A stretch of DNA of 64,000 nucleotides from JAWPMT01 sp965227935 (lineage in GTDB: Bacteria > Bacteroidota > Bacteroidia > Cytophagales > Cyclobacteriaceae): assembly GCA_965227935.1 (NCBI GenBank), contig CBDDGS010000055.1, positions 2,170,001 through 2,234,000 of the forward strand. The letters run 5' to 3'. The position numbers and the translations under genes were made by a program. The notes beneath the pieces were generated by a model, which saw only the letters and a program-made list of their open reading frames with translations, did no database searches and was not told the DNA's origin. Below, one piece after another: positions 48,898-56,651 of the stretch. How positions within the stretch are numbered: the stretch's first letter is position 1; each line of letters opens with the position of its first letter.

Positions 48898-49091
48898 AAT
48901 TGCGGTTTTTTAAGCCTCGAAAGTGGGCAAATAGCGTCAATTTGAAAATCCAGTTCTTGCGGTATTTACTTTTTCACGGCAGTATAAGGGGGCTGGCAAC
49001 GGAAGAAGGGACCGTTCGTAACCACCAAAGAACCCACATTAATAGACCTTGACACGTGGCATTATAACTTCTTCTTTTTTCCTTAGACTCT
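48898..49091. other. Non-coding gap before the tRNA-Glu locus
   Basis: No supported frame or repeat was seen between the transporter start and the tRNA promoter. Confidence 0.5.
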
Positions 49092-49122
49092 TTTGTAAAA
49101 GACCGCCAGCTTCCTATATTTG
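49092..49122 (+). promoter_or_regulatory. Promoter of the tRNA-Glu locus
   Basis: TTTG (49092-49095), a 19-nt spacer and TATATTTG (49115-49122) form an exact consensus. It is 62 bp before the broken tRNA copy and about 180 bp before the intact tRNA. Confidence 0.75.
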
Positions 49123-49183
49123 CCCTCCGAAAAATCGGAACAGTCGAGTTGCGGCTGTTTGAAAGAAATTGGAATTTATTCCC

Positions 49184-49254
49184 GGTCCCTTCGTCTAGGG
49201 GTTAGGCACGGCCCGGTAAGGGCGCCAGGTTTTCAGACTGGGATGAAAATCTGG
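49184..49254 (+). pseudogene. Broken tRNA-Glu copy with GC-rich insert
   Basis: The first 23 nt are identical to the intact tRNA-Glu (ggtcccttcgtctaggggtt agg). A 16-nt GC-rich insert (cacggcccggtaaggg) then splits the D-arm, after which cgccaggttttca resumes. Instead of the T-arm, an inverted copy of the anticodon arm follows (tgaaaatctgg). It cannot fold as a tRNA. It lies between the promoter and the intact gene, so it is transcribed with it. Confidence 0.7.
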
Positions 49255-49302
49255 AGTTGAATAAAGACAATTTCGCCCAGAAAAATATTGGTTTAAATAC
49301 CC

Positions 49303-49374
49303 GGTCCCTTCGTCTAGGGGTTAGGACGCCAGGTTTTCATCCTGGAAACAGGGGTTCGATTCCCCTAGGGACTG
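49303..49374 (+). tRNA. tRNA-Glu (anticodon TTC)
   Basis: This is a 72-nt cloverleaf. The acceptor GGTCCCT pairs with AGGGACT (first pair G-U), followed by discriminator G. The anticodon stem CCAGG/CCTGG encloses TTTTCAT, placing TTC at 34-36. The T-arm is AGGGG-TTCGATT-CCCCT. CCA is not encoded. A strong terminator follows. Decayed copies lie before (49184) and after it (49506). Confidence 0.95.
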
Positions 49375-49378
49375 CACT

Positions 49379-49413
49379 TTAAAAGGCTTGCAAGAAATTG
49401 CAAGCCTTTTTTT
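49379..49413 (+). terminator. Terminator of tRNA-Glu
   Basis: aaaggcttgca and tgcaagccttt form an 11-bp stem with a 6-nt loop and a run of U. Confidence 0.85.
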
Positions 49414-49707
49414 CGTTTCGCCCCTCGGGGAGCGCCGCTACATACTGGCCCCTCACTAGATTGATCCACCCGCTGGCCGCGTAGGCGGATCAATCCTTAA
49501 CGCTCGGTCCTCCTAGGGCTGCAAAAAACCTGAGTATCAAATTCGATGCTCGGGCTTTTTCTTTTTTTGGCCATTCCAAACCTGGGACTGATGTTTTGTA
49601 CAGTCCCAAAGGAGCACTCCTGCGCGGTTACTGGTCAGTGGCGGATGGCCGCCCAAGAAGAAAATGACCCGCCTACATCAGCAGACGGGTCGATCACTTT
49701 CGATTTG
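49414..49707. other. Repeat-bearing gap after tRNA-Glu
   Basis: It contains an imperfect inverted repeat gattgatccacccgc / ggcggatcaatc (49459-49494) and a decayed tRNA-Glu 3' end at 49506-49523 (ggtcctcctagggctgca) followed by a weak hairpin and U-rich tail like a former terminator. A 94-codon frame beginning near 49546 runs into the methyltransferase on the other strand and is not believed. Confidence 0.5.
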
Positions 49708-50496
49708 CTACAGTTTCCTGGCAAGTACCGAGATGCTACTTATGCCATAGTTTTTAGTAGCGCTCAAGGCTCGGTTCGAAACGAAGCTGTAGTCATTGGA
49801 CTTCACTGCCTCGATGCGAAAACCGACTGACTCGATCAAGTCCAGGTACTCCTGCTGAGGAATGGCCCCCGCGACGCACGCTGCCCAGAGGGTCGCGTTG
49901 CACTTGATCTCAGGTGGAAACTCCCTGCTTCCGACGATATCTGAAAGGGCCAAACGACCACCTTTCTCCAGGACTCGAAAAGCTTCTGAGAATACCTTCT
50001 CCTTCTCGCTCGAAAGATTGATCACTCCATTGGATATGATGGCATCGACGGTCGAATCAGCCAACGGAATTTCTTCAATGTATCCTTCGAGGAATTGGAC
50101 GCTTTTGTAATGCCCTTCCCTTTTTAGCAGCAAGGATTTTTGGATCTGCGCCTCGGTCATTTCGAGTCCGTAAACCTCTCCACGACCGCCTACCTGCTCA
50201 GAGGCGTAGAAGACATCAGTTCCCGATCCACTACCGAGATCCAGAACCTTTTCACCCGGTTGCAGATTGGCCAGATCAAAATGGTACCCGACCCCCGCAA
50301 ATGACTGAACAGCTGCTGCGGGGATGATGTCCAGGACAATGGGCGAATAGCCAAGGTTCTGCGCCAGTCGGTGACCGGTTTCAAAGTGGTACGACCCTTC
50401 AGGGTTGTTGGCCACCTCAGTGTACATCGATTTGACTTGCCTTTCCAGGTCTTTCTTGTCGATCGATTGTTGGAGTGTGAGTCCTTCGGTATCCAT
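49708..50496 (-). CDS. ArsM-like SAM-dependent methyltransferase
   Basis: This 262-residue class I methyltransferase has SAM motif VLDLGSGSGTDVFYA, acidic loop VYGLEMTEAQ, and segments VINLSSEKEKVFSEAFRVL, GGRLALSDIV and WAACVAGAI. The overall order matches arsenite methyltransferases (ArsM/AS3MT). However, the Cys before VINL, known to bind As(III) in that family, is Gly here (SNGVINL); only the later Cys (CVAGA) remains. It may therefore methylate another substrate. It starts 1 bp after the OsmC stop in the same operon. Confidence 0.85.
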   Translation of the reverse strand: MDTEGLTLQQSIDKKDLERQVKSMYTEVANNPEGSYHFETGHRLAQNLGYSPIVLDIIPAAAVQSFAGVGYHFDLANLQPGEKVLDLGSGSGTDVFYASEQVGGRGEVYGLEMTEAQIQKSLLLKREGHYKSVQFLEGYIEEIPLADSTVDAIISNGVINLSSEKEKVFSEAFRVLEKGGRLALSDIVGSREFPPEIKCNATLWAACVAGAIPQQEYLDLIESVGFRIEAVKSNDYSFVSNRALSATKNYGISSISVLARKL

Positions 50497-50497
50497 A

Positions 50498-51058
50498 TTA
50501 GGCTTCGATGATTAGTGATACAGGGACCTTGTTTGACACGATGTCAAATACAGGGGACTTGAGCGCGAAGGACTTGACCTTCTGTTTCTCTTCCTCAGTC
50601 AGGTCACCGAGAATTCTGAAGTTGACTCGAATGTTCTGATAGCCATTCCTCACCGAGTCATTGAGACCAAGGAAGCCCTGTACGTCAATGTCTCCTTCAA
50701 GGTGGGACTCCACATGCTCCACGTGGATGCCGTTGGCAGCGGCATGAAGAATCATCGTGGTAGTCATGCATCCAGCCAGACCATGGAGAATGTATTCTAC
50801 CGGGTTGGCTCCTTCGTTGTTGCCTAGCAAAATAGGCGGCTCGCTGTTGTCGTAGACGAAGGGCTCTTGTCGGCTTTCATCCTCTACACATCCACCATAA
50901 AAGTCCTTGATGGAACTCTGATTGTGGCCACCTGATATCCACTTATTCCGTACCCGGAAATTGAATTTGGCGATCTCAGGGTTTTGCTGAATGGCTCCTA
51001 CGGTGTCCAAAATATCCTGGCTTTTGAAACCGTTTACGTGTGTTCTGTCTGTTTTCAT
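50498..51058 (-). CDS. OsmC-family protein
   Basis: This 186-residue protein has the OsmC/Ohr fold with two conserved Cys, one in FYGGCVEDESRQ and one in HGLAGCMTTTMILHAAA, and the swapped-dimer pattern of small beta strands then helices (EEKQKVKSFALKSPVFDIV). Members reduce organic hydroperoxides or bind thiol compounds. It is the first gene of a two-gene operon with the methyltransferase and has a sigma-54-like promoter upstream, facing the sigma-54 activator gene. Confidence 0.88.
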   Translation of the reverse strand: MKTDRTHVNGFKSQDILDTVGAIQQNPEIAKFNFRVRNKWISGGHNQSSIKDFYGGCVEDESRQEPFVYDNSEPPILLGNNEGANPVEYILHGLAGCMTTTMILHAAANGIHVEHVESHLEGDIDVQGFLGLNDSVRNGYQNIRVNFRILGDLTEEEKQKVKSFALKSPVFDIVSNKVPVSLIIEA

Positions 51059-51088
51059 TTTGATGATATTGATTTTGGAATCAGCTAA

Positions 51089-51105
51089 GGCATTTCCGAT
51101 GCCAA
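51089..51105 (-). promoter_or_regulatory. Sigma-54-like promoter of the osmC-methyltransferase operon
   Basis: On the minus strand TTGGCATCGGAAATGCC has GG and GC separated by 10 nt, the invariant -24/-12 spacing, in a context close to TGGCAC-N5-TTGC. The predicted start is ~12 nt downstream, about 20 nt before the ATG. The same bases form ggcat-N5-atgcc, so an operator is an alternative reading. Confidence 0.5.
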
Positions 51106-51218
51106 TTAGCTAAGTGACAGATAATCAGTTGCTTAGAATTTTTCGATATCACCATTAATGACGATATTTCGGCATTTTCAGCTTTTTGGGTATCTTGTTT
51201 TCGTCATTTGCTGATGTC

Positions 51219-53123
51219 ATGAAGGAAAGAACTAAGTACCCCAGTCTGCTGGCGCTGAAGGAAATCATCGAAGAAACGTCCTTCTATACAGGACAGCAGT
51301 TCTTTGAATCGCTGGTGTCAAACCTTGCCCGGATTCTGAATGTGCATGGCGTATGGGTCACGGAATTTTGGCCTGAGCAGAACAAGCTCAATGCGCTGGC
51401 TTTTTACCTGGATGGCGAAAAAGTGCCGGAGTACATCTACGATGTGGCTGATACGCCTTGCGAGCCGGTTTTAGTGAGTGAGGACCTGTGCCATATTCCA
51501 AGCAGGGTGATAGATCTTTTCCCCAGGGATCCAGACCTAAAGCCCCTAGGCGCTGTAAGCTACATGGGCATGGCGCTTCGTGACCATGATGGGACCGTAT
51601 TAGGCCATCTGGCACTGCTGGACAATGAGCCCATGCCAGAAATGCCCGAGGTTTTTGCCATCTTCAAAATTTTTGCATCGAGGGCGGCGTCAGAATTGCG
51701 CAGGGAAAATGCCATGCGTAAAATCATGGAAAGGGAAGCCCAATTGAACAGATTGTTCAATGGCACGTCCGATGCAATCATTGAGATAGACAGTGACTGG
51801 CGGATCTGTCAGTGCAATGAAACGGCGTTGACTGTTTTTGACTATGATAAAGAAGCCATGGAGGGTCTACCTGTCGCAGAGCTATTTGACGCGCAATCAA
51901 AGAAAGCAATGAATGACCTACGGCGCTCAGTAGGCGAAAATGAATCGCCAGCGAATTTCGAAGGAACGACAGAGCTCAGATGTCTGAAACGTCACGGTGA
52001 GACATTTCAGGTTGCACTCAATTGGAGCGGCTATGTTTCAGATTCGAAATGGTATGGACTATTTCATCTAAAGGACATATCCAGGGAGAGCGCCGATGCG
52101 AGAAAGATCCAAGCACTGTCGACCGAGACGGCGCTGCTGAAGGAGCAACTCGGCACTACCCATTTCCAATTCATTATCGGAGAAAGTGATTGCATCATAG
52201 CGTGCATTGAAAAGGTCAACCAAGTCGGGCCCACTGACGCTAATGTCCTCATCGTCGGAGAGACAGGAACGGGAAAGGAACTCTTCGCGAAGGCAATACA
52301 TGACAGCAGTGATCGGAAAGGTGAAAAGATGGTCATGCTGAACTGCGCGGCCCTGCCTTCTGAATTAATCGAAAGCGAATTGTTCGGACACGTCAAAGGA
52401 GCGTATACCGGCGCTGACAGTGCAAGGGAAGGCCGGTTTTTGATCGCGGATGGAGGGACGCTATTTCTTGATGAGATCGCAGAACTCCCATTGGCATTGC
52501 AAGCGAAACTGTTGCGTGTTATTCAAGAAGGCACTTTCGAGAGATTGGGTAGTTCAGAGACCGTCCGCGTGGATGTAAGAATAGTCGCTGCCACGCATCA
52601 GGATTTAAGCCAGTTGGTCAAAGAAGGAAAGTTCAGGGAAGACTTGTTTTATCGCCTCAACGTTTTTCCATTTCGAATACCCCCACTTCGAGAACGCGGC
52701 CAGGATATCAAACTGATAGCCGAGGCTTTCTTTCGGAAGTTTACGCAGCAACGAGGTTTGGACATTCACCCACCTTCGACCGAAGATTACAACAACATGA
52801 TCAATTACTCCTGGCCTGGCAATGTCCGGGAATTGCAGAACGTGATCGAGCGTGGGATCATCACAGCTCAAAATGGTCATTTCAATCTGGACGGTTCAGT
52901 GGAGCCGGTTCTTGAGCGGCCAATGTCTGCCGAGGGAGAGGGCATACTCACAATGAATCAAATCGAGCAACTGGAGAAGGAGAACATCATCAAGGCACTG
53001 AACAAAACAGAATGGCGAATAGCAGGGGATAATGGCGCTGCCAAAATGCTGGGACTCGCAAGAACCACCCTAACCTCGAAGATCAATAAGTTCGGCATTA
53101 AACGAGTGGCGTCAGCAGATTGA
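51219..53123 (+). CDS. Sigma-54-dependent transcriptional activator (GAF-PAS-AAA-Fis)
   Basis: It has 634 residues from the ATG at 51219. A GAF-like sensor (~20-170) contains ILNVHGVWVTEFWPE, and a PAS domain (~180-290) contains TSDAIIEIDSDWRICQCNE. The AAA+ domain follows with Walker A GETGTGKELFAKAI, the loop GAYTGA that touches sigma-54, Walker B GGTLFLDEIAELP and arginine-finger region YRLNVFPFRIPPLRERG. A Fis-type HTH ends it (AAKMLGLARTTLTSKINKF). It has no receiver domain, so it senses a ligand or redox state. It is divergent from the OsmC/methyltransferase operon, its likely target. Confidence 0.93.
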   Translation: MKERTKYPSLLALKEIIEETSFYTGQQFFESLVSNLARILNVHGVWVTEFWPEQNKLNALAFYLDGEKVPEYIYDVADTPCEPVLVSEDLCHIPSRVIDLFPRDPDLKPLGAVSYMGMALRDHDGTVLGHLALLDNEPMPEMPEVFAIFKIFASRAASELRRENAMRKIMEREAQLNRLFNGTSDAIIEIDSDWRICQCNETALTVFDYDKEAMEGLPVAELFDAQSKKAMNDLRRSVGENESPANFEGTTELRCLKRHGETFQVALNWSGYVSDSKWYGLFHLKDISRESADARKIQALSTETALLKEQLGTTHFQFIIGESDCIIACIEKVNQVGPTDANVLIVGETGTGKELFAKAIHDSSDRKGEKMVMLNCAALPSELIESELFGHVKGAYTGADSAREGRFLIADGGTLFLDEIAELPLALQAKLLRVIQEGTFERLGSSETVRVDVRIVAATHQDLSQLVKEGKFREDLFYRLNVFPFRIPPLRERGQDIKLIAEAFFRKFTQQRGLDIHPPSTEDYNNMINYSWPGNVRELQNVIERGIITAQNGHFNLDGSVEPVLERPMSAEGEGILTMNQIEQLEKENIIKALNKTEWRIAGDNGAAKMLGLARTTLTSKINKFGIKRVASAD

Positions 53124-53135
53124 AGAGGCTCCCGC

Positions 53136-53810
53136 TCAACATATCAGCTTATACCCATACCCACGCACATTGATGATCTGCACGTTGGGGTCGCCGGCGA
53201 GCTTCTTGCGGAGCTTAGTGATGAAGACATCCATGCTGCGCGCGTTGAAGAAGTCCTCTGATCCCCAGACTTCTTCCAGCATCACGACCCGATCGAACAG
53301 CTCATTGGGCTTGCTGGCCAGGCGCTGGAGTACCTCTGCCTCTCGATGGGTCAGCGTTTGCTCTTCGCCATTCAGAGTTAGGGTCTGCTTGGGATGGTTG
53401 AAGGTATAGGCTCCGATCTCCAACGTCTCGAAAGACATCCGGCGATCAGCTCGCTGGGCCAGTTCCTTGATGCGTACGATGAGCTCTTCCATGCTGAAGG
53501 GCTTCTTCAGGTAGTCGTTGCCTCCGAGGTCAAAGCCCTCGACGACGTCCTGCGTCTGTGACTTGGCAGTCAGGAACAGAATGGGGGTCTTCTTGTCTTT
53601 TTTGCGGATCATGCGGGCCAGCGAGAAGCCGTCCCTCTCAGGCATCATGACGTCGAGGACCAGCACATGGGGCGGGTTTTCCTCGTACGCCTGCCACGCC
53701 TCCGCACCATCCTCGCACCATTGCACAGTGAAACCACGGGACTCCAGGCTTTCCTTGACGATCATACCGAGTGCCGACTCGTCTTCCGCTAGTAATATCT
53801 TCGTCTTCAT
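53136..53810 (-). CDS. OmpR-family response regulator
   Basis: This 224-residue protein has a receiver domain with AEDESALG, phospho-acceptor Asp in PHVLVLDVMMPERDG, Thr in ILFLTAKS and Lys in YLKKPFSMEEL. The winged-helix C-terminus has LTHREAEVLQRLASKPNELF and RSMDVFITKLRKKLAGDP, then NVRGYGYKL. Its start overlaps the kinase stop by 4 bp (ATGA). Tandem 10-bp repeats upstream of the kinase are a candidate binding site. Confidence 0.94.
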   Translation of the reverse strand: MKTKILLAEDESALGMIVKESLESRGFTVQWCEDGAEAWQAYEENPPHVLVLDVMMPERDGFSLARMIRKKDKKTPILFLTAKSQTQDVVEGFDLGGNDYLKKPFSMEELIVRIKELAQRADRRMSFETLEIGAYTFNHPKQTLTLNGEEQTLTHREAEVLQRLASKPNELFDRVVMLEEVWGSEDFFNARSMDVFITKLRKKLAGDPNVQIINVRGYGYKLIC

Positions 53811-55258
53811 GGCAGGGTGATCGTAAATGTAGTAGCTCCGGGCTTGGAAGTCAGACGGATGTCGCCTCCATGTTTTTGGATGATCTTCTCCGTGTAGTAC
53901 AAGCCGATGCCGTACCCCTTCACGTCGTGCTGATCCCCCTGGGGTACACGGTAAAACTTCTCAAAGAGCTTGTCCAGGTGCCGCTTCGGGATACCGGGAC
54001 CATTGTCTTGCACTTCTACTACCAGCTTTTCGCCGGCCGTGAGATTCACACGTATCTGATCTCCGCCGTACTTGATGGCATTGTCGATCAGATTAGTCAG
54101 GGCATTGTCGATATGCACAGGGTCGATTCGCGTCACGACGCCCGATTGAATAGAAGCCTCGATCGTCTTCTCCGTGGTCATCTTGAACTTCTCCACTATC
54201 TGGCTGAGTGCTTCGGACAAGTCGATGCTTTCCTTATTGAGGACGATCTCATCCTTCTCCAGGGTCGCGGTCTCCAGCAGCTTCTCTACCATGAGGTCCA
54301 GCTTGCGCAGCTGGTCCTGCCCGATACCGATGTACTTGTGGGTTTTCTCAAGATCGTTGGTCTCGTTGAACTTGTCGATGCCCTCCAGGGCCGTGGAGAT
54401 CGTAGCGATGGGTGTTTTGAACTCGTGGGTGAGGTTATTGATCAGGTCATTCTTGAGCTCTGAGAGCTGCCGCTGATTTTGGATGACTCGGTACAGGTAT
54501 AAAAGACCCCAGATGATGGCGGCGGCCATGAGGATCGACAGCAACAAACTCATGAATCCCATCTGTAGGATCTTCCACGTATGATTGCCAAAGCCCATTC
54601 GCAGTGACATACCCGGGGGCAGATAAGCCTCGTTCGCAACCAACACATTGGGTGCATCTATTGGCCTTAGTTCCCTGTCTACGAAAGGTTGAAGGAGCAG
54701 TTTAAACTCGCTCGGAAGGTTGCGCTTTGTGAGCTCTTCCTCGATGTGTGAGGCTACCTCCCGCGTGTTGACGGTGTCGTTCGAAAGGGCAATCACGATC
54801 TTGGATGCCAGATCGGTGAACCCGCTGCCACTGTTGATGTCGAAAGCCGAGTCGATGGTAATGACCTTCTTCACAGCCGAAACACCTGTGCCGCTGTGAA
54901 CCACGCTGCCGGCGTCTGCTGTCATGACCGAGGAAAAAACATGGGTGCCGCTGATGCTGTCGTGGCTGAAGCTCTGGTAGTCGATCATGAAAGTGTCCTC
55001 GTCATCAAAAGACATTTTCACTGTAAAGGCATCGGCCAGCGTGTCGGGAGCAATTGCCGCGACATTCACCATCTGAAATTTGGCGAGGTTGGCATAGTAG
55101 CCCTCTACACCGTTGTCCAGCGCTGCCTGCATATCATTGAGAAAGCGCTGTTTGTTCAGCTCAAAATTGCGGTAGTTCCAGTATCCCTGCGTCACCAATG
55201 TGATCAGGATACTGATCACTATCACCGTCGATATCCGCTTGAATTTCGCCTTTTGCAT
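53807..55258 (-). CDS. Sensor histidine kinase (HisKA type)
   Basis: This protein has about 483 residues starting at the ATG at 55258 (a TTG two codons earlier also fits). An N-terminal span (RISTVIVISILITLVTQGYW), a ~200-residue periplasmic sensor domain, and a second span near 230-250 (MSLLLSILMAAAIIWGLLYL) lead to the HisKA box NLTHEFKTPIATISTAL. HATPase motifs follow: LTNLIDNAIKYGG, VEVQDNGPGIP and GYGIGLYY. It forms one operon with the OmpR-type regulator. The signal is unknown. Confidence 0.94.
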   Translation of the reverse strand: MQKAKFKRISTVIVISILITLVTQGYWNYRNFELNKQRFLNDMQAALDNGVEGYYANLAKFQMVNVAAIAPDTLADAFTVKMSFDDEDTFMIDYQSFSHDSISGTHVFSSVMTADAGSVVHSGTGVSAVKKVITIDSAFDINSGSGFTDLASKIVIALSNDTVNTREVASHIEEELTKRNLPSEFKLLLQPFVDRELRPIDAPNVLVANEAYLPPGMSLRMGFGNHTWKILQMGFMSLLLSILMAAAIIWGLLYLYRVIQNQRQLSELKNDLINNLTHEFKTPIATISTALEGIDKFNETNDLEKTHKYIGIGQDQLRKLDLMVEKLLETATLEKDEIVLNKESIDLSEALSQIVEKFKMTTEKTIEASIQSGVVTRIDPVHIDNALTNLIDNAIKYGGDQIRVNLTAGEKLVVEVQDNGPGIPKRHLDKLFEKFYRVPQGDQHDVKGYGIGLYYTEKIIQKHGGDIRLTSKPGATTFTITLP

Positions 55259-55261
55259 ACT

Positions 55262-55269
55262 CAAATATA
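55262..55269 (-). promoter_or_regulatory. -7 element abutting the kinase start
   Basis: TATATTTG on the minus strand is an exact match ending 3 nt before the ATG at 55258. With this element the transcript would begin at or next to the start codon. A TTTG lies 15 nt upstream, closer than the usual 19. Confidence 0.4.
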
Positions 55270-55296
55270 CGGCTGTACGTCATTCAAAATGAGGAG

Positions 55297-55322
55297 GTTA
55301 ACACTCGTTAACACTCGATAAC
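55297..55322. promoter_or_regulatory. Tandem 10-bp repeats, candidate OmpR-type operator
   Basis: gttaacactc occurs twice head to tail (55297-55306, 55307-55316), followed by a third half (gataac). A 10-bp direct-repeat spacing is usual for OmpR/PhoB-type dimers. It lies 28 bp upstream of the kinase -7 element. Confidence 0.5.
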
Positions 55323-55513
55323 CTACTAGCCGAAGTTGGTCGCGTTCATTTGCATCAGTGGTTTACGATAACCCAAAGGTCACACCCAGACGAAGCATGA
55401 GGATTCGTCCTTGAAATGATTGTATCATGCCAGGGAGGCTGATGCTTGATCTGGGTTTAAAAAACTCAAAATAGGTCAAACACAAATACAGAAGACCTCT
55501 AACTTTTAGAAAC

Positions 55514-56329
55514 ATGAACTTAACAAGAACGACGATTACACTACTCATTGCTCTGGCTGTTACGCATGCACAAGCACAATTCAAAGGCCAGGCGACCTAC
55601 AAAACTGCCGCCTCCATGACTGTCGATATTGACGATGATATGCCTGGCGTAGATGTTGAGGCCATCCAAAAGCAGATCTCCCAGCAGATGCAGCGCGAGT
55701 ATACCCTGACTTTCAACACCCATGAGTCCTCTTATAAGAGAGTAGAGGAACTCGACAAGAATGGTGCGGTCTCTTCAGGGGGCGTCCAAATACGGATGAC
55801 AGGCGGCGATGGCATTCTCTACAGGAATACGAAAACCAACGAGTTTCGGGAGTTTGAGGATCTCTTCGGCAAGGAATTTCTGGTCGTGGATGAGCCGGAG
55901 CGTCGGGAATGGAAGATCGTCAATGAGTTCAAGCAGATTGGTCAGTATGAATGCCAGAAGGCAACCTTCCAAAGTACTCAGCGGCAAATGACCATGGAGT
56001 CAGAGGACGGAGAGCAGGGCGAGCTCGTAGAAGTCGTGGATACTGTGGAGGTCGTCGCCTGGTTCGCGCCCAGCCTCGCTGTGAGCCATGGTCCCGGCGA
56101 GTATTGGGGATTGCCAGGTTTGATCCTGGAAGTGCAAAACGGCAACTTCAAGATCCTCTGCACGAAAGTAGTGATGAATTCAGACGAGATCGGTGAGATA
56201 GAGATCCCAAAGAAGGGTAAGAAGATATCACAGGCTGACTTCGAGGCCCTGCGAGAGGAGAAGCTGCAGGAGATGATGAATCAATACCAGGGTGAGGGTC
56301 AGCGCACGATGATCCGCATAGGTGGATGA
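55514..56329 (+). CDS. GLPGLI-family secreted protein
   Basis: The 271 residues have a signal peptide (ITLLIALAVTHAQAQ). The family hallmark is present: HGPGEYWGLPGLILEVQNG. Other typical pieces are FKGQATYKTAASMTVD near the start, EFEDLFGKEFLVVDE and GQYECQKATFQSTQR in the middle. GLPGLI proteins are paired with outer-membrane beta-barrel proteins in Bacteroidota and are thought to be periplasmic partners; the partner gene follows at 56652, 322 bp away. Confidence 0.92.
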   Translation: MNLTRTTITLLIALAVTHAQAQFKGQATYKTAASMTVDIDDDMPGVDVEAIQKQISQQMQREYTLTFNTHESSYKRVEELDKNGAVSSGGVQIRMTGGDGILYRNTKTNEFREFEDLFGKEFLVVDEPERREWKIVNEFKQIGQYECQKATFQSTQRQMTMESEDGEQGELVEVVDTVEVVAWFAPSLAVSHGPGEYWGLPGLILEVQNGNFKILCTKVVMNSDEIGEIEIPKKGKKISQADFEALREEKLQEMMNQYQGEGQRTMIRIGG

Positions 56330-56357
56330 TACAGGGAATTGCGAGGGTGCCGGGTAG

Positions 56358-56480
56358 CCTCTCAAAAGCAATTCACCTGAATGTCATCCCGACGTAGGAG
56401 GGATCTATTGACTTAGATCGGGGATTTGACTAGCAACGTCAATAGATTTTTCCTGCGTCAAAATGACTTTGCTTTTGAGG
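56358..56480. repeat. Palindromic MITE-like element, copy 2
   Basis: Outer arms cctctcaaaagca and tgcttttgagg enclose an inner inverted repeat running from gtcatcccgacgtagg to tcaaaatgac, with atctattgac/gtcaatagat arms. The inner part matches 36463-36557 in reverse. The outer arms differ from those of copy 1 yet remain self-complementary. No coding frame. Confidence 0.8.
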
Positions 56481-56651
56481 GTTCCCCACAACAAGTTGCT
56501 CGCTAGCTGTGAATTGGGGACAAGTAAAATCTAGCTCCTGGGCACAGCGCCATACACGCTCAGAGACGGTATGGCGCAACGGCTTGCGCGCTGGGGCGCC
56601 CCAAAACATCTCAAAATAGACATCGGCTAACCTGCCAATAAACAATCAAAC

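Noticed and set aside
49546..49830. 94-codon plus-strand frame after tRNA-Glu
   Set aside because: It starts in a U-rich hairpin remnant and overlaps the 3' end of the methyltransferase gene on the other strand.
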